Source of the DNA: Astrocystis sublimbata
Taxonomy: Eukaryota; Ascomycota; Sordariomycetes; Xylariales; Xylariaceae
Direction: 5' to 3'
Length of the DNA: 64,000 nt
NCBI GenBank assembly: GCA_022453515.1
Contig: JAJNNY010000009.1
Coordinates: 434,001-498,000, forward strand
In this document: piece by piece, positions 12,162 through 25,080 of the stretch
Layout of the letters: each line of letters opens with the position of its first letter
Position numbering within the stretch: position 1 is the first letter of the stretch
Notes under the pieces: generated by a model
Databases searched by the model: none
The model's input: the letters and a program-made list of their open reading frames with translations, nothing else
Told to the model about the DNA's origin: nothing
Made by a program: the position numbers and the translations under genes

Positions 12162-12179
12162 GTAGGTACATGTACCTAC
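12162..12179. repeat. 18-bp perfect palindrome GTAGGTACATGTACCTAC
   Basis: The sequence equals its own reverse complement. It belongs to the dispersed TACCTAGGTA-like family seen in intergenic parts of this window. Confidence 0.85.
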
Positions 12180-13440
12180 CTCGAGCCGGAGCTCATGGGG
12201 ATATGGGTGGGTGCCTTCCAAGATTGTCCTAAGGTCAGTGGGCTTCCTCGCTACTAGGTACCTAGGTACTCCGTGCATACAAGGAGCCACTACCTCGTAG
12301 GTATGCCGCTAGCAGAAAATCAGATTACAGGGGTGGACGGCATAAGCTTCAAGGTTCTGAAGCAGCTCGCGAGTAGTGGTACAGATACCGACTTCGCCAG
12401 GCACGTCGAGTGAAACCCCAAGTACGTACCCCGGTACATACTGCTAAGGTTATGGAACAGCTATGGGCTGAGGGGACAAGGGTTCAACATGCGGCAAAGC
12501 AAAGTACCGACCTAGGTACTTCATAATTGGAATTTAGTGGACTTACAGTACCTAGTAGCTATCAGAATACCCGTCATTGCCCGTCAACAGGGGCAAACCG
12601 CCCGTCCGCCAATCTGCAGTGTTTGGTGTTTCGCGACGAGAGAGCCAGCAAGAAAGAGTGTGTGTGTTGTGTTGGTGTTCCTCACGGACGCGATACACTT
12701 AAGAGCTCCGAGCTCGTGTGTGCTTGAACGTGTCTGCTACTAGCTGGAAGCATTTATGTTTTTGCGAGTTCCGCTCCACCATGTGATCCCGCAAGCACCT
12801 TTTAGAACGCGATAGAGAACTCGTACGAGTCGCGCGTGTACGGTTCCAGTGTCCACTGTTCATGGCCGTTTGGTTGTAGTAGCAGTGATGGATACTCGTA
12901 GGCCTACCTACTACTTAGGTAGGGTCTTGGATCTCGGTCGTCGAAAGTACACTACATACGCTCAGATCCAGAGTTCCTCGGCACGTAAGAATAGAGCAGA
13001 GGGTCGGAGAGGGCGATAATCACCAACCTGGGCAATACTACATACGATTATTACCTACGATAGGTACTGAGCGAGGTGCCCAGAAGGGGGCATGCCCACT
13101 TCAACTCTGTACACGACGACACTCCTTCCAGCGTTCATCCAGGCGAGCCAGCTCGGGAGTACGTAAGAGCTCAGGCCATGCGAGGTTAGAACGACCTGTT
13201 GGGGTGCAGGATCAGGGCGAAGCCACGGGGCCGGCGACAGCCAAGTGCCAACAGTGCTCGATGCCTATTTCACAATGGTCTCTACTTTCTAGACAATGCG
13301 TCGTCGGGCTTTTTACCCACAGATCGCCGCCATGGCGACAGCCAGGACGAGGGGTTCTGCGGGCCAGTAGATACCCTAGACACGCAACAAATACACCTAG
13401 GCACGTACAGTCTACGAGTATGTTACACGTATGTACTGGT

Positions 13441-13467
13441 ATGCTGAATATGCTGAACATGCTGAAC
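13441..13467. repeat. 9-bp tandem repeat, three units
   Basis: Three head-to-tail copies of ATGCTGAAC, the first with a final T. No coding role is apparent. Confidence 0.75.
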
Positions 13468-15448
13468 ATGCAAACCCATAGTCACAAATCCTACGCAGAC
13501 AATAAGCGCGGGCGTCCCCAACCGCACGACGGGCCACGACCGTCCCTGATGGCTGGCTCAGACATTGCTCGTCCTTTATTGGCGCGTGGCTTACTAGGTA
13601 CTCGAGACTTAGACACATGGTTTCCCACCGTCACCCCTGCTTCATGCAAAAGGGAAGTGGGTGCCGGTACGGGAACCCGTAAGCACCATAAGCAATATGG
13701 GCAAGTATCGATACCTGCTCAAGCTGAAGCATGGCGACATGGTTAGCATCCCTCGGGGAGAGGAAGAGGGCCGCCTAGCGTGGACGCTTGGCTGTCCCAC
13801 CATTTCCTCCATCCAAATCAGGCCTGGCAGTGAGCGATGATTTGTATGCAAGTCAAGGGTGGTGATCCGAGTCCAGGCCGACAATTCGCGAAGCAGTTGC
13901 CAGCTCGGGAAACGGGACAGAAACAGGCATGGCAACTTTGCAAGGCATGGCAAGGCAAGGGCAGCATTTTGCCCATGCTTCCCAACGTTTCTTTGCTGTG
14001 AACTTTTACTCGAGAGGATCCAGCATCTCGTTCGGCTTCACTGAAGGCTCGAGGATTTAGGCCAAAGGATCTTGGGGTTTCTACTATCCAAGGACGAGTC
14101 GGCAGAGCCGAACTACACAAGCTGCCGCCGAGTGCGTGTGCTGTCATCTTCCTTCGAGTTCATCGGGATGAGCACTGACATTTTCGGGCAACAGAAGCGA
14201 AGGCATGCTTGCGAAGACACCCCATATTATCTGGCGGGTCAGTAGCAAGCGGCCCGTGCAATTGCAAACACCAGGCCAGGTGGTTTGGTAGGTGGTTACC
14301 TGTATGTTCTGTACAGATGACGAAGAAAGAATGCCGACGGTTGAAGCGTGCCTCGCGTGTTTTCGCTAACGGCTGTGCGTGCCGCTCTACTAAGTCGTGC
14401 CGCAAACTAATATGAACTGATTTTGGGTAGCGAAGCGTGCGGTACGTCTCGTTGTGCCACCCACACACGCTTGCCAGGTACGCGCAGTCTTCCCCGTACT
14501 TATACTCGGGTTATTGGCGTCGAATGGAGGCACAAGGAACTGCTATACAGAACCTTGAAGTGCGGCATCAGACGCCATATACCCATTATACCCCTCCTCT
14601 CCATCCTACCTACTGTGTTGCTGTTGCAACGATGCTGCTGTCCTTAATGCATCGATGCAACCCCGGGACTTCTCTCACACCTCACCATGTGGCCTGCATA
14701 TTCTCGTCAGCATGAAGCTGCATGGACGCACAGGCTGACACGAGGGATGCCACCCTTAGCAGACAGATGTAGGCGTATATAGTACAATCCTCAGGGCAGT
14801 CTATTTAGCATGTGGTCGTTACAAAACGACACAAGGTGTTGGCCGCCCCACACCGTTTTTTTTTTAAGTTTGAAGTATTCCGCCAACAAACACGCATACG
14901 ACATGCTAGTACGACCTCTATGTGAGTATGGACCTAGTATGTAAGTAATGTCTGATACGGGGAGTTATATCGAGTCTACTTGCAGTGATGCCGAAAGCTG
15001 CTCGGTCTAGATTCGTGCGCCGTTGCCCTGCCTCCAAACCTACTCCCAGCTCGCCAGGTGCATTCGTATACATGTACTATGTAAGTAAGCATGGCCACGA
15101 CAAGTGAATTGGAACTTGGGAAATCGGTTGACAGAAGCCGGAGGCCACCACGTGTCATGAATGACTGTCGAGACTACCTAAGTACATGTATGCCGTCCGG
15201 CCTGGCCCAGCTCACTTTGTGTGCTAGCAGCCTAGCCTACGGGAGCTATATTGACACTAACCTGTCTAGGTACCCAAGAGGCACTTTAGGTGAAGTAAGC
15301 ACCAAGAACATTGAACTCATCACTCCATGTGCTCTCTGCCACATGGATGCACTTACTTACAGTGGCAGATAGATGCGTTCATTTTCTTTCCTTTTTGTTC
15401 CCTTCTGCCGGGAAGTAATCCTTCTTTTTTCTTACTTTTTTTTCTTAC

Positions 15449-15471
15449 TTTTTTTTTTTTTTTTTTTTTTT
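15449..15471. repeat. poly-T run of 23 bases
   Basis: A homopolymer T run preceded by other T-rich blocks from 15421. On the minus strand it would be a poly-A tract, which could be the tail of an old retroposon, though no element body is recognisable next to it. Confidence 0.7.
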
Positions 15472-18400
15472 AGGTCTGTCCTCCCTCAGCTCTTTCATCT
15501 ATCTTCACCAATCACAACTAAAAATAGAGCCACTGATCACATGAATCAGGCGACTAAGACAGGTAGCATGTAGACAAGAGACTGGCTACTCATGATCCCT
15601 CTCCTGTCCAGTACTAGGCACTACCTACCTACCTAAGCAGTATGCGGGCCCGCGGGGGCCAGTTGCTGCGTTGCTCGGGATGTTGTGCAGTAAGGCTAAG
15701 CACGACGCAACAATATGCTGATGGTTCAATTGATCTATTTAGTAAGCTATTGTCTTCCTGTCCCTGAGTAGAGAGAGACCCATGCTCGCCGCCATGGACG
15801 ATCAGTCAATAGTTGGACCAGGGTATTTATTACAATTACATACTTATCATGTTGTTTCTCCGTCGTCTTTAATTCTTTTGCCTACCTGAGAAGTGCTCGC
15901 CTACTGTACAGGCACAGGGTGACAGGGCCAAGGTGGATTACGCTCGGGCTGGGCAAAGAATGGTTCGTCACGTTGCACTGGTCTCGACTGGTGCAAGCAC
16001 CGACGCTTGGGGCATTGCATAGCTACATTAAGTAGGTACACGGCGGCGTCTCTGCCCTCTCTGCCCCAGAAACCTCAACCGCCTCGACCGCGCACAACTA
16101 ATCTCGCTGTTAGTGTCCGCTTCGGGTTAAGGCAAGAGCAGCAAACACGCTGAATTTGGGAATCTTTTGCCCATCATACGATGAAACGTATGTGTTTTCT
16201 TCAAGCACCCTATCCCCCTATGCTGGCAGGTTTGGTGCAATACCTGGATTCCGTTGCAAATAACCAGATCTGCCATCAGAACTTGGAAATTATAGCAGGC
16301 CCGGGGCGAGCTGGTCGAGTGACAATGTTGGGGTGCATGTGCACTTATGCTTCGAGTCGAATGTAACCTAACATCTGCATCTGTCGGGCATACGTAGTAT
16401 GTGCGCATGATATAGACACCGGCATTGTTCGTATAGTGTACGAGGCACGAGAATCTGTTTGAAGTTTGCGTATCAGATAAGGCTACCCAAGGACCCAAGG
16501 ACCTCGGGGGTTAGTTGATGAGAACATTGAAGACGGGAGTGTACGGTATCTACTTAGTTACATGTATGGAGGTACTTGCGAGTGATTTATCCCTCTCTGG
16601 ACTGTGTCGATCTCACGCTAGAATGGAGCGCCTCCCTAGTAGCTACTCGTACATAGTACATAGTACATTAGGTAGTGAGAGTATGGCCTCTCGTTTGGTT
16701 GGGTGTGTTGCAGCTGATCAAGCGTCGGCAATTGGGTCAGCCACTAGACAGATACTGGACGATCTGCCTCGGTCTCTCTCCTTCGCACAACCCACACTAG
16801 CACTCCACGTGGTTGAAGCCATCATCATCGCTCTTGGGGGTCTACCTACACCCGCTCCTACACCCGCTCGACCCGTTAGGTGCAGCCGGGCAGCCCTGAT
16901 GTAATACATACATAGTAAGTGCTCCTCCTGTTGCTGTAGGTGATCGCGCGATACCAGTAGCTGTCGTACAGTGGTGGCTGTAGCGTAGTGAGTGAGTGTT
17001 ACAGCAGTAACTCCCGAGACTTCGCCGACAGTGCCCTTGATGTCTCAAACCTTTCGTGTTCGTTTGCACAATTAACATACTAGTTGGCAAACCCTTTCTC
17101 GGCGTCTGGTTCAACCCAAAGATTCTGTCCGGAGCCTTGCCTGGCATCCTGGGTGCCTGGGGTGTGCTAGTCCTGGGTTGAACTCGGGTTGTCATGCCTC
17201 AAGAGTCCAGCTCTCTACAGTTGTAGTAGTATGTACGAGTATGCAGGACTTGCTCCAAACGAGGGACTGGATGCAGTTAGAGATGATCACCACCAGTTTA
17301 GACTCTGCAAATCGGTTGGAAGGGTGAGGAGGCCCACCACACGCCACGTTCCAACGACCAGTCGAGCCACTCTACAAACTAAATCTACCGCATCCGCACG
17401 CATAATCCCTGTGAGGGACTCCCATATCGGGTGTACCGATACTTACGCCAGAGCTCGTACCGCAGATCGAATGGCAGGCTGGCGGCCAAGGCGCTGCCGG
17501 TGCGGCGCAGCCAGCCAGGGCCAGCGGGCCAGCGGCAGACTTCTCGGTGGTTCTCTTCATCTCATTTCGAGAGTGAGATCCAACTCCTAGCGTGGTACTT
17601 GGGGGGTCTTCCCCATGTTTCCTAGCCGAATTCTCATTCGCCAGCGACCGCACTCAGATCTAACATGGCGCAGGACACCCCATGTCCCTCCAAGGATTGC
17701 TACTAGGACTCCCTATTTCGCCTATGATGCCCTTGAGCATCCCTCCTCAGTGTACTCGTACTACGTACACAGGGCGGACTGGAGAAGCTTTGCCCACTGT
17801 TGGCCCTGTGCGGGCGCGGTTGCTGTTAGGTAGTAGGTCATAGGTATACGCATATGCCATAACCTCCACGAGACATGACACCCACCAGTCAACCAGTTAG
17901 AGTCCGTCTTGGGGAGTCATACGATTCGGATTACGGCAACTGTCCCGGATCCTAGCCCGGACTAGGTCCCCCACGCTCTCTACCGAAACTGATCCTCACC
18001 CGCCGAGCTGCTCGCAGTCAAGTACGATTATGTACGCATGTATGTGTACAAGGATTTTACTATGTTGCAACCTTCGACCTTCAGCCCAGGCACCATCCAG
18101 CACGAACCACCACGCCCTACTTGCAAGGCGTCTAAACAGGCACAACCCCTCGGAAACGTTCACCGGGTAGGAGCCGGGGGGCTTACTGTGAAGGGCAGTT
18201 GGAACGGCGCTTGGCGCGATGGCGATTTCCTTCCTGCTCATCAGGATTTATCCTAACAGTACCGGTGGAACCTTGCTAGTCATATTGTTCTGCATACCGT
18301 AATACCTAATGTGAGAAAACGTATCTGCCTTCCTACCTGTCGCCTGTTAGTACACCTGGTCTAAGTACTAAGGTAGCTGACAGTCAGGATTCAGGAAGAC

Positions 18401-21400
18401 GCGAACCTCCTGTGCCTCTCGTCAGACCAGTCAAACATAAGGACAAATACTTTAATGAAATATGCTAGTCTCCGAGGTATGTATGTCTTACATATGACGG
18501 GCATCGAGGTGATTTCCATATAGGGATTCAGCCCACCCCACGATCATCCTTTCAGGAATGTCACTTTAATCCACACGTGGCAAAAGTTTACCTCAAGAAT
18601 CCATTTGATGAGCAATTTGTGATTTGCCTGAGTTTTCTGAGCTTCTTACTAGCCAGAGTTGCGCGTAAGCTAGGCTGTAATCATACAAACCCACAGTGGC
18701 CCAGTGGCTCCTCAATGATGATTTTGCCATGTGGCGTCGACTCCAAAACTGGAGTTTGCATAAGCAGGAATCAGAGAGCCAAGCATCAAGTATCGACTGG
18801 CAGCATCAGGAATATCATTATCATGGGCGTCATAAGACACGTGTGCACATATAGGTCAGTATATAGACAAGATTCGCCAAGTTTTTAAATCAACATTGAT
18901 AGGCGGGTGCTGTACTCAAGCCCGCAAACAAAGTAATGACATCGAATGAGCATAAATGTAACCAGACGGTTCATAGGCCAGCCATTCACTCTTTGAACGA
19001 TATTATCATTTCTGTTACTGTACATGTTCAGCTTGCAATTTATTACAACATGTCAATCTCGGATATACTTTCGCGGTCGGCAAATATCACAATCTAGACT
19101 TCACCAAACGTTTCCAAGAAGTGTTTGATGAGAAACAATTATTGTCCACACCAATGATAGCTCATCTTATACAACGTAGGCGAGTTCTGACGAGATTGCA
19201 GACGCCCTGCATATGCCGCCGTTATGTCATGTACCAGTATAAAAAAACTGTGAGACCTCGGTCTGCAGGTGTTACTCTTGATGGCATTTGTGGATATTGG
19301 ACCAAGTGCAAAGTACTTTGGCTGCGCGGCCAGGACTGGTGTTACATACATGGCTTGACACCGACCAAGGGAAATTACAGGAACATGTAGGACTCACTTT
19401 CTGCATCTGACGTTATATTCTAGGGAAAAACAAACTAAGATTCACGCCGCCTTGAGACCATCTCAGGGGAGGGTTGGTTAGCTGGTATTGTCAGCCGCCG
19501 TACTTAGTGTCATACCTGTGCCCTGGGCGCGTATTATCGACAGTTAAGACATCTACTAATGGGTCCAGGCTAGCAGGTCATGGGTATGCCATATGTGCCT
19601 GCTGAGCAGCCAGAGTAAGTGCATTTTATGTAATTTATTCCATTGTTCTAGCGGGCTTGAATCGCGTCCCGGCCCGCCAAGTCTCCGACTCTCCCCAGAT
19701 ATTTGATTTTCCAAGGGGTTAGGCGGCGTGTAACGTGAAGGCGACGATCGACGAACTACTGAAGCTAACATAAACCACCCGAGAATACTACCGACACTAG
19801 AATATGATAGGTAGTGGTCGACTATAATGTGTCCTACCTCTATGATTCCCTGAAACAGTCGCACCTATGTAAAGCGAGTCGCGAGGAGCAGGTAGCCAAT
19901 GATCACCGCCTCATTTCTAGACGAAAGTGTACAGTACCACTACCACGTTTCCCGGTGCGCGCTGTAGGTATGTCTTGTGCCCTTCCGGAGATGTCGTGTG
20001 ACCAAGTGAGCTACAGAAGTTACAGGTCACTCTGGACGTTATAGTAGCGGTGCTGCTATCCCCTAGCCCTGGGTCCGTGTCACCGACCCAAGACATTTCT
20101 TTGTGAGGACAAAGCGCTATTATTAACGTCAACACTTAATACCATCGCTCTGGGCCGCCGCTATATCTTGCGGCGTTCAATGGGGCCGTCGGTGGCTTCC
20201 CCTAGCCCTATGGCCTCTCGGGCACATGGAGAGCGCGAGTCGTGACAAACGCTCGGATGCCAACGATCTCGGCGAGCGATCTCGTTCGAACGGGTGCTTT
20301 TGGCACAATGGGATTCAGCTTCCATGTCGAGACATGTTACCTGCTGGCTCGAGGTCCAACAAGCGCCAATGCTAGGAAACAAGGAATGGGACTTATGGAC
20401 CATCAACCGACTCCCATGGGATTGACATTAGAAGTGCGCAACTAGAGCACCTGCAAAATAGCTTACGCCGCCCTCCCAGCAGAACAGCATTTGCTTAATC
20501 GGCGAGGTGTCGACATGCAAGACCGATGCATACTCGTACTTTTTGGTTGATAGCGAGTGGCCGGCTTGTGCAAGCCCGGTCATTGGCTCTCAGCGCACAT
20601 GCGTCAACATCACGTTCTTCTTTCGGCGCTTCTCTTGTGTATCAAATGCCCTTATTCGGACCGGACACACTCTCCCTGTCCCTAAGGGGTAGAGACTGGC
20701 GAGGCGTTCCCGGTGTCCAGGAGAACGGCTTGTTTGTCTGGCCACTGGTGCAACATGTCTCATGGCGCACAGCAGGCCCACTGGGACACGATCGTAAGAT
20801 TTTCATATTCAGACCAAAAGCAGACGGATTGGTTGTGTGCAGGTTTGTGCTCTCGATCCCACGTTTCTCGCCCTCCAAACATGACGCCACCTGTCGCAGC
20901 CCGAGACATTGTACAGCTTTTTCCTGAGTCCCCGTTGATCCCGGAGATTGGCAACACAGAAGTTGAGGTTTTGTTGTCCACAGTTCTGCTAGGACCCGTC
21001 GGCCCGTCCACGCACTGCCTGATCGCGTTCGTCGAGTACAATGTGCTCACGATCGAAGTCCTACCTCCGGAATGCTACCGATTGGCCCGGCTGAAGCAAA
21101 CACGCGAGCGGCTCAGTGGGATAGCAGCTTGGTATGAGTTTCCCAACCTTAAGATGTCGCACACTTTCCCCTGGTGTCCCACTCAAGAAAACCCCCATTG
21201 ATGAGCTCGGGCTTTGATATGTGCCATCGCCAGGCAGACATTTTCTGCACTCGGAGAATAATTATTAGCATCTCGCTTACCTAGGTCGCACAACGAAAAA
21301 CCTCATATTTCTTTGGCATCAAAACTGCACCGGATGTTGTCCAGCCAAAGTTTGCTCGTACAAGTGTGTAGGTCAGTGTAAGCGTTGTCGGAAAAGTTAA

Positions 21401-22061
21401 CGATATTTTTCATTTTCGGGTATGATGCTTGCGATATAGAGGGAACGCAGACATGGACGTTATGAGAGCTGTAATACAGACTGAAATGCAAAATTAGCGC
21501 AAGAGTTTCCGATGCCTCGTCGACCCTATCATAATAAATAAATAAAGCTTTCTAGATTCTGGTAGACACCAACCAACGTTTGTTTGTACTTCAATAACAC
21601 TCGTTCAAATCATCTTTGCGCATATAACGTGGCCTACAAAACACCGGCTTCGCATTCATACTTTCCAGCCTTGTGGAGAAATGGCATTCTGTAGAGGTAT
21701 TTTCGAGTGAGAAATTGGCACTGGACAAGGTATACTTAATTGTAGGTCATGATTGTAGGTCAAGTAGGTAGGTACTTAAGTCTTAAGTAAGTAGGAAGAG
21801 AGAGGCCGCAAATTTGCGGAGTTAGTCAGCCGGCGGCGGAGTTGCGGCGCCGGATTACAGGGACTCTGGCCTAGTTCTTCGTTACTTCGTTACGGCGCTC
21901 CGGGCGGTTATATCAGCTCAACCAAACGCAACATAGCGCCTCTACATCCACTCATGCAAGAACTTAGTCTTGAAGCTGGCGCCGTATACTATCCGAACGT
22001 CTTGTAGGCAATCCCATTCAAGTAAACAAATATTATCTCAACTCGGCACTATTGCAGCCCA

Positions 22062-23901
22062 ATGTCATCGAACGAAGGAACCTCACGACAAAGGAATTGC
22101 ACCGCTTGTGTGCGGAGCAAGCGGCGATGTGATAAGGGCCAGCCAGCTTGCGGAAGATGCATCAAGCAGCGATTCCCTTGTGTTTACGGCGGACGGAGAC
22201 AAGCGGCATTGAGCCCTGGCGCCTCCGCCTCCGCTCCCGCCTTCAGTCTCGACTGTTTAGCCGATCCGACTCTCGTCACGGGCCCATTCATGCCCATCCC
22301 TGATGGTGCTCCGACAGCCATCTTTGGTGGCGATTTGGAATTGCTCCCGGACGCGACTGTTCATATGAACGGCGACTTCAGCACTTTGCTGGCACCCACT
22401 GAGAATCATAACTTCCTACCCGACCCATGGGCATCACCCTTTACAGCACTAACAGGAATCCCGCCTGAGCAAACGTTCGCTCGCAAAGATTACTCGAAGA
22501 TGACCCCTATGTGTGTAGGTTCATCAATGTCTCTTGGCGTCAACTCCCAATTCTAAGCCCACTGCCTCAGGATGACTTCCAACCGTGGCAGCTAGCCGAC
22601 CCGTCGTCGAAAGCTGCCTTCACTATAAACGTACTCAAACAGCTCCACGTTAAGTTTGCTCGAAACAGCTGTACGCTTTATATGCATCGATATCTTTACA
22701 AGGACAAAATGCCTCGCTCTATACTGCAGGCCTTTTCCATGTGTCTCCTATACATCAACCAGACGGAGGCCAATCGAGCCATGGTCCTTAGGGCGCTGCA
22801 TGAGAATATCACGGAACTGAAGACAACTGATTGTAGCAAGACTTTGGTACCTCAAGAGAAGCTAGCCCGGGTACATGCGCTCATGTTGTAGGTTTTCACC
22901 GATCCTCTGCGTTTTTTTTTTCATACGGTTTCCAGACACAGGGCTTTTGCCATCTCCGATGAAGGATATAATAGAGCCCTCGCATATCATGTCCCCAGTA
23001 ATCATTAATTGATTATGTTTGTTGTAGCTACCAAACAATTCGTATGTTCGATGGCGATATCAGTCTTGGGCAGCAAGTGGAGGATGACATGGCCTTATTA
23101 GCGTCCTGGAACAGGGACCTCTGCAAAATCAAAGACAATCTCGACAGTCTGGTAGAGGAGGACAAAGTCGCCAGCGAACATCCGCCAGAGTCTTGGGAGG
23201 TACGTTCGTAACCTGTGATATCATGCTACCTTGTGTTAATCCAATCAGCGCTGGATCTTCGCAGAGAGTCTCAGAAGAACCTGCATAATGTGCATCTGCC
23301 TTCAAAAGGTTTGGGGCATGTTGAAGCTCCGGCTCAAAGCAAGCAAGTGAACCTATTTCAAGTGTCCCTGTGTTGGTTTATTCGAGTCTGTTAATTAACA
23401 TGGATTGTAGCTGAAATTGGCGATTGGGAGTCTCCGAGTCATCGATGGATGCTATCCAGGGCAAGTCACAGCATTCTTTTTCAAACATTTCAACAGATAC
23501 TCTCTTTTATATCGCCTTTCATATGATATAGAGAATGCATAGCTAACTTTTCTTAGTGAGCGCCTGTTGCCTTTACTCGGTATAGAGAAACATCACGATG
23601 GCATCAAATTATTAACGCACAACAGCCGCCTCTGGAAAGCCGATAATTCCTTTGACTTCTTCCAGGCTTGGAAAGAACAGCCATTTTATATCATCAGCAC
23701 ATTCAACTTCCAGGACTTCCTGAAAGCAGGGACCGGAGACGACTTGGACGAATTCTCATTTTATTTCCTCACACTGTAGGTCGCGATCACTCGTACCCAA
23801 ATCAGCATTCGGCGTTGACATCTGTTTCTAGATACTTCGGTGTGAACGAGATTAAAACTTTCTGCCACGATACTAGCGGACATTTCCTAGCTTTAACATG
23901 A
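22062..23901 (+). CDS. Zn(II)2Cys6 transcription factor
   Basis: This is a fungal binuclear zinc-cluster regulator of about 455 aa. The cluster is at residues 13-40 with spacing C-x2-C-x6-C-x6-C-x2-C-x6-C, followed by a short basic linker. Well-supported exons are 22062-22514, 22571-22887, 23028-23199, from 23249, 23557-23775 and 23832-23901, and all keep one frame. The middle is family-like (WQLADPSSKAAFTI, LYMHRYLYKDKMPR, LARVHALM-FYQTIRMFDGDI, SWERWIFAESLRRT) and the end is DFLKAGTGDDLDEF and YFGVNEIKTFCHD. The segment from about 23343 to 23460 is not resolved with ordinary GT-AG splices. The cleanest join into exon 23557 uses a GC donor at 23461 (AGG then GCAAGT), while the preceding intron has several possible ends. 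Either GC-AG introns or a decayed copy are possible. Neighbours give no target pathway; such regulators often control local secondary metabolism, but no cluster genes are seen here. Confidence 0.8.
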
Positions 23902-24979
23902 GTTGAGAATTCTAGCTTATGTCAAAAAGGGTTTGTCACGTGCCTTGATACATCAAAAGCTTGCAACAGCTTTCCTTCTCAGAGAGTGTCACTAGACTTG
24001 ACCAACGACAAGCCCTATACAATGACTTCGCAGGTCGGCTGCTTCAGACTTGTCCGTGATGATGGGTGGTGCATCACGTATGCATCAAGTTTCGGTTTCA
24101 GTCTACTTTGGGTAATTATGCCCGCAACGCCTGACGATACGTTATCCAAAACACGCGCAAAAGCTTGGTACCTAATGTTGCGAAAATCACAGACCAGTCA
24201 GTTCAACCCTCTAGCCGCAGCCAACTCTTGCGGCCCTATTCATTACCATAAACACTGTCGATATCATTTTGCTGAATGCGGTTTAAGGGGGCTCGTAAAC
24301 GATCACGAAGGACTTGATTGCGAATGTAGAGTTGACCCCTCGCCGTCGCACGAGTATCTACCCACCTCGCCTGGCCAGTGCCAAGCTTTGACGATACGTA
24401 TCGCTCCACAGATGCGGTGAAAGCATGGGCGTATGAGTTTCTCACCTGTGGTGTTGTCCCGAGAGGTGATGGTATTGGCGTCTGTGCTGAGACACGACGA
24501 TCTCTGTTGTTGGCGCTTGCGCCATTTGTTAAATTACACATCGAGCCTTTTAATGATGTCGGAAGTGGAACCAAAAGTCTACCTACATGTAGGAGGTATC
24601 CTACATTAACTATGCCACACCAGCAATGGACCATGGGCAAGGCCGCTGACGGATCACGCAATCGCGAGATGGCGGGGTTAAAGGAAAACTGTATAAAACA
24701 TGTCTCGGAACAGGTAGTTCAAAGTAAACAACTCATACTATGTATGTATGGCACAACAAAACAAAAATGAAAGAATCCCAAGTCCTTTTAAACAGGAATA
24801 CAGCTATAGCCATGTTCCCACTAAACAGCTCAAACGAGGGCAGACCGTAGTTTTGCAGCTGTAGCTCATGTTCTTGCTAAAACTTAAGATATCCTGTATC
24901 CGATAGGATACTTGAAATGTTACTCTGTTTATGGCTATAGTGCATAATAACAGACCTTTCAGTAAGAAATTAAGTTCTC
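23902..24979. other. intergenic upstream of tRNA-Thr
   Basis: No supported gene. It contains the 3' flank of the Zn2Cys6 gene and the flank of the tRNA. Confidence 0.55.
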
Positions 24980-25073
24980 GCCTCTATGGCACAGGGGTAA
25001 TGCGTGTCACTCGTACAACAATTAGGTTTGCGGTGTAATGACAAGATCCGCGGTTCGATTCCGCGTGGAGGCA
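24980..25073 (+). tRNA. tRNA-Thr (anticodon CGU) with 22-nt intron
   Basis: The acceptor stem is GCCTCTA paired with TGGAGGC plus discriminator A at 25073. The D arm follows (GCA/TGC with loop CAGGGGTAA). The anticodon stem is TGTCA/TGACA with loop CTCGTA-A, so the anticodon is CGT (25012-25014). An intron of 22 nt at 25016-25037 lies one base 3' of the anticodon, the canonical position. The T arm is CGCGG TTCGATT CCGCG. Without the intron the tRNA is 72 nt. It reads ACG threonine codons. Confidence 0.92.
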
Positions 25074-25075
25074 AC

Positions 25076-25080
25076 TTTTT
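25076..25080 (+). terminator. Pol III terminator of tRNA-Thr
   Basis: A T5 run directly follows the tRNA 3' end, as expected for RNA polymerase III termination. Confidence 0.75.

Larger units (their letters stand above)
11413..22061. other. 10.6-kb gene-poor region
   Basis: I find no gene I can support in this stretch. The open frames here are short, overlap on both strands and show no recognisable domain or fungal leader. The base composition is not strongly AT-rich, so it does not look like a RIP-degraded transposon. It holds several TACCTAGGTA-type palindromes (for example 12162-12179, about 12252-12270, 12900-12925, 15617-15640 and 21759-21794), a T23 run at 15449-15471 and a 9-bp tandem repeat at 13441-13467. 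The last few hundred bases should be the promoter of the Zn2Cys6 gene at 22062. Confidence 0.6.

Noticed and set aside
13204..13746. 180-codon open frame (plus strand)
   Set aside because: No domain, leader or start context; other long frames overlap it on both strands and the composition is irregular.
15373..15573. Phe-rich 66-codon frame
   Set aside because: It is produced by the T-rich and poly-T sequence, not by coding selection.
20713..21201. 162-codon open frame (plus strand)
   Set aside because: No recognisable motif; overlapping frames on the opposite strand; no fungal promoter layout.
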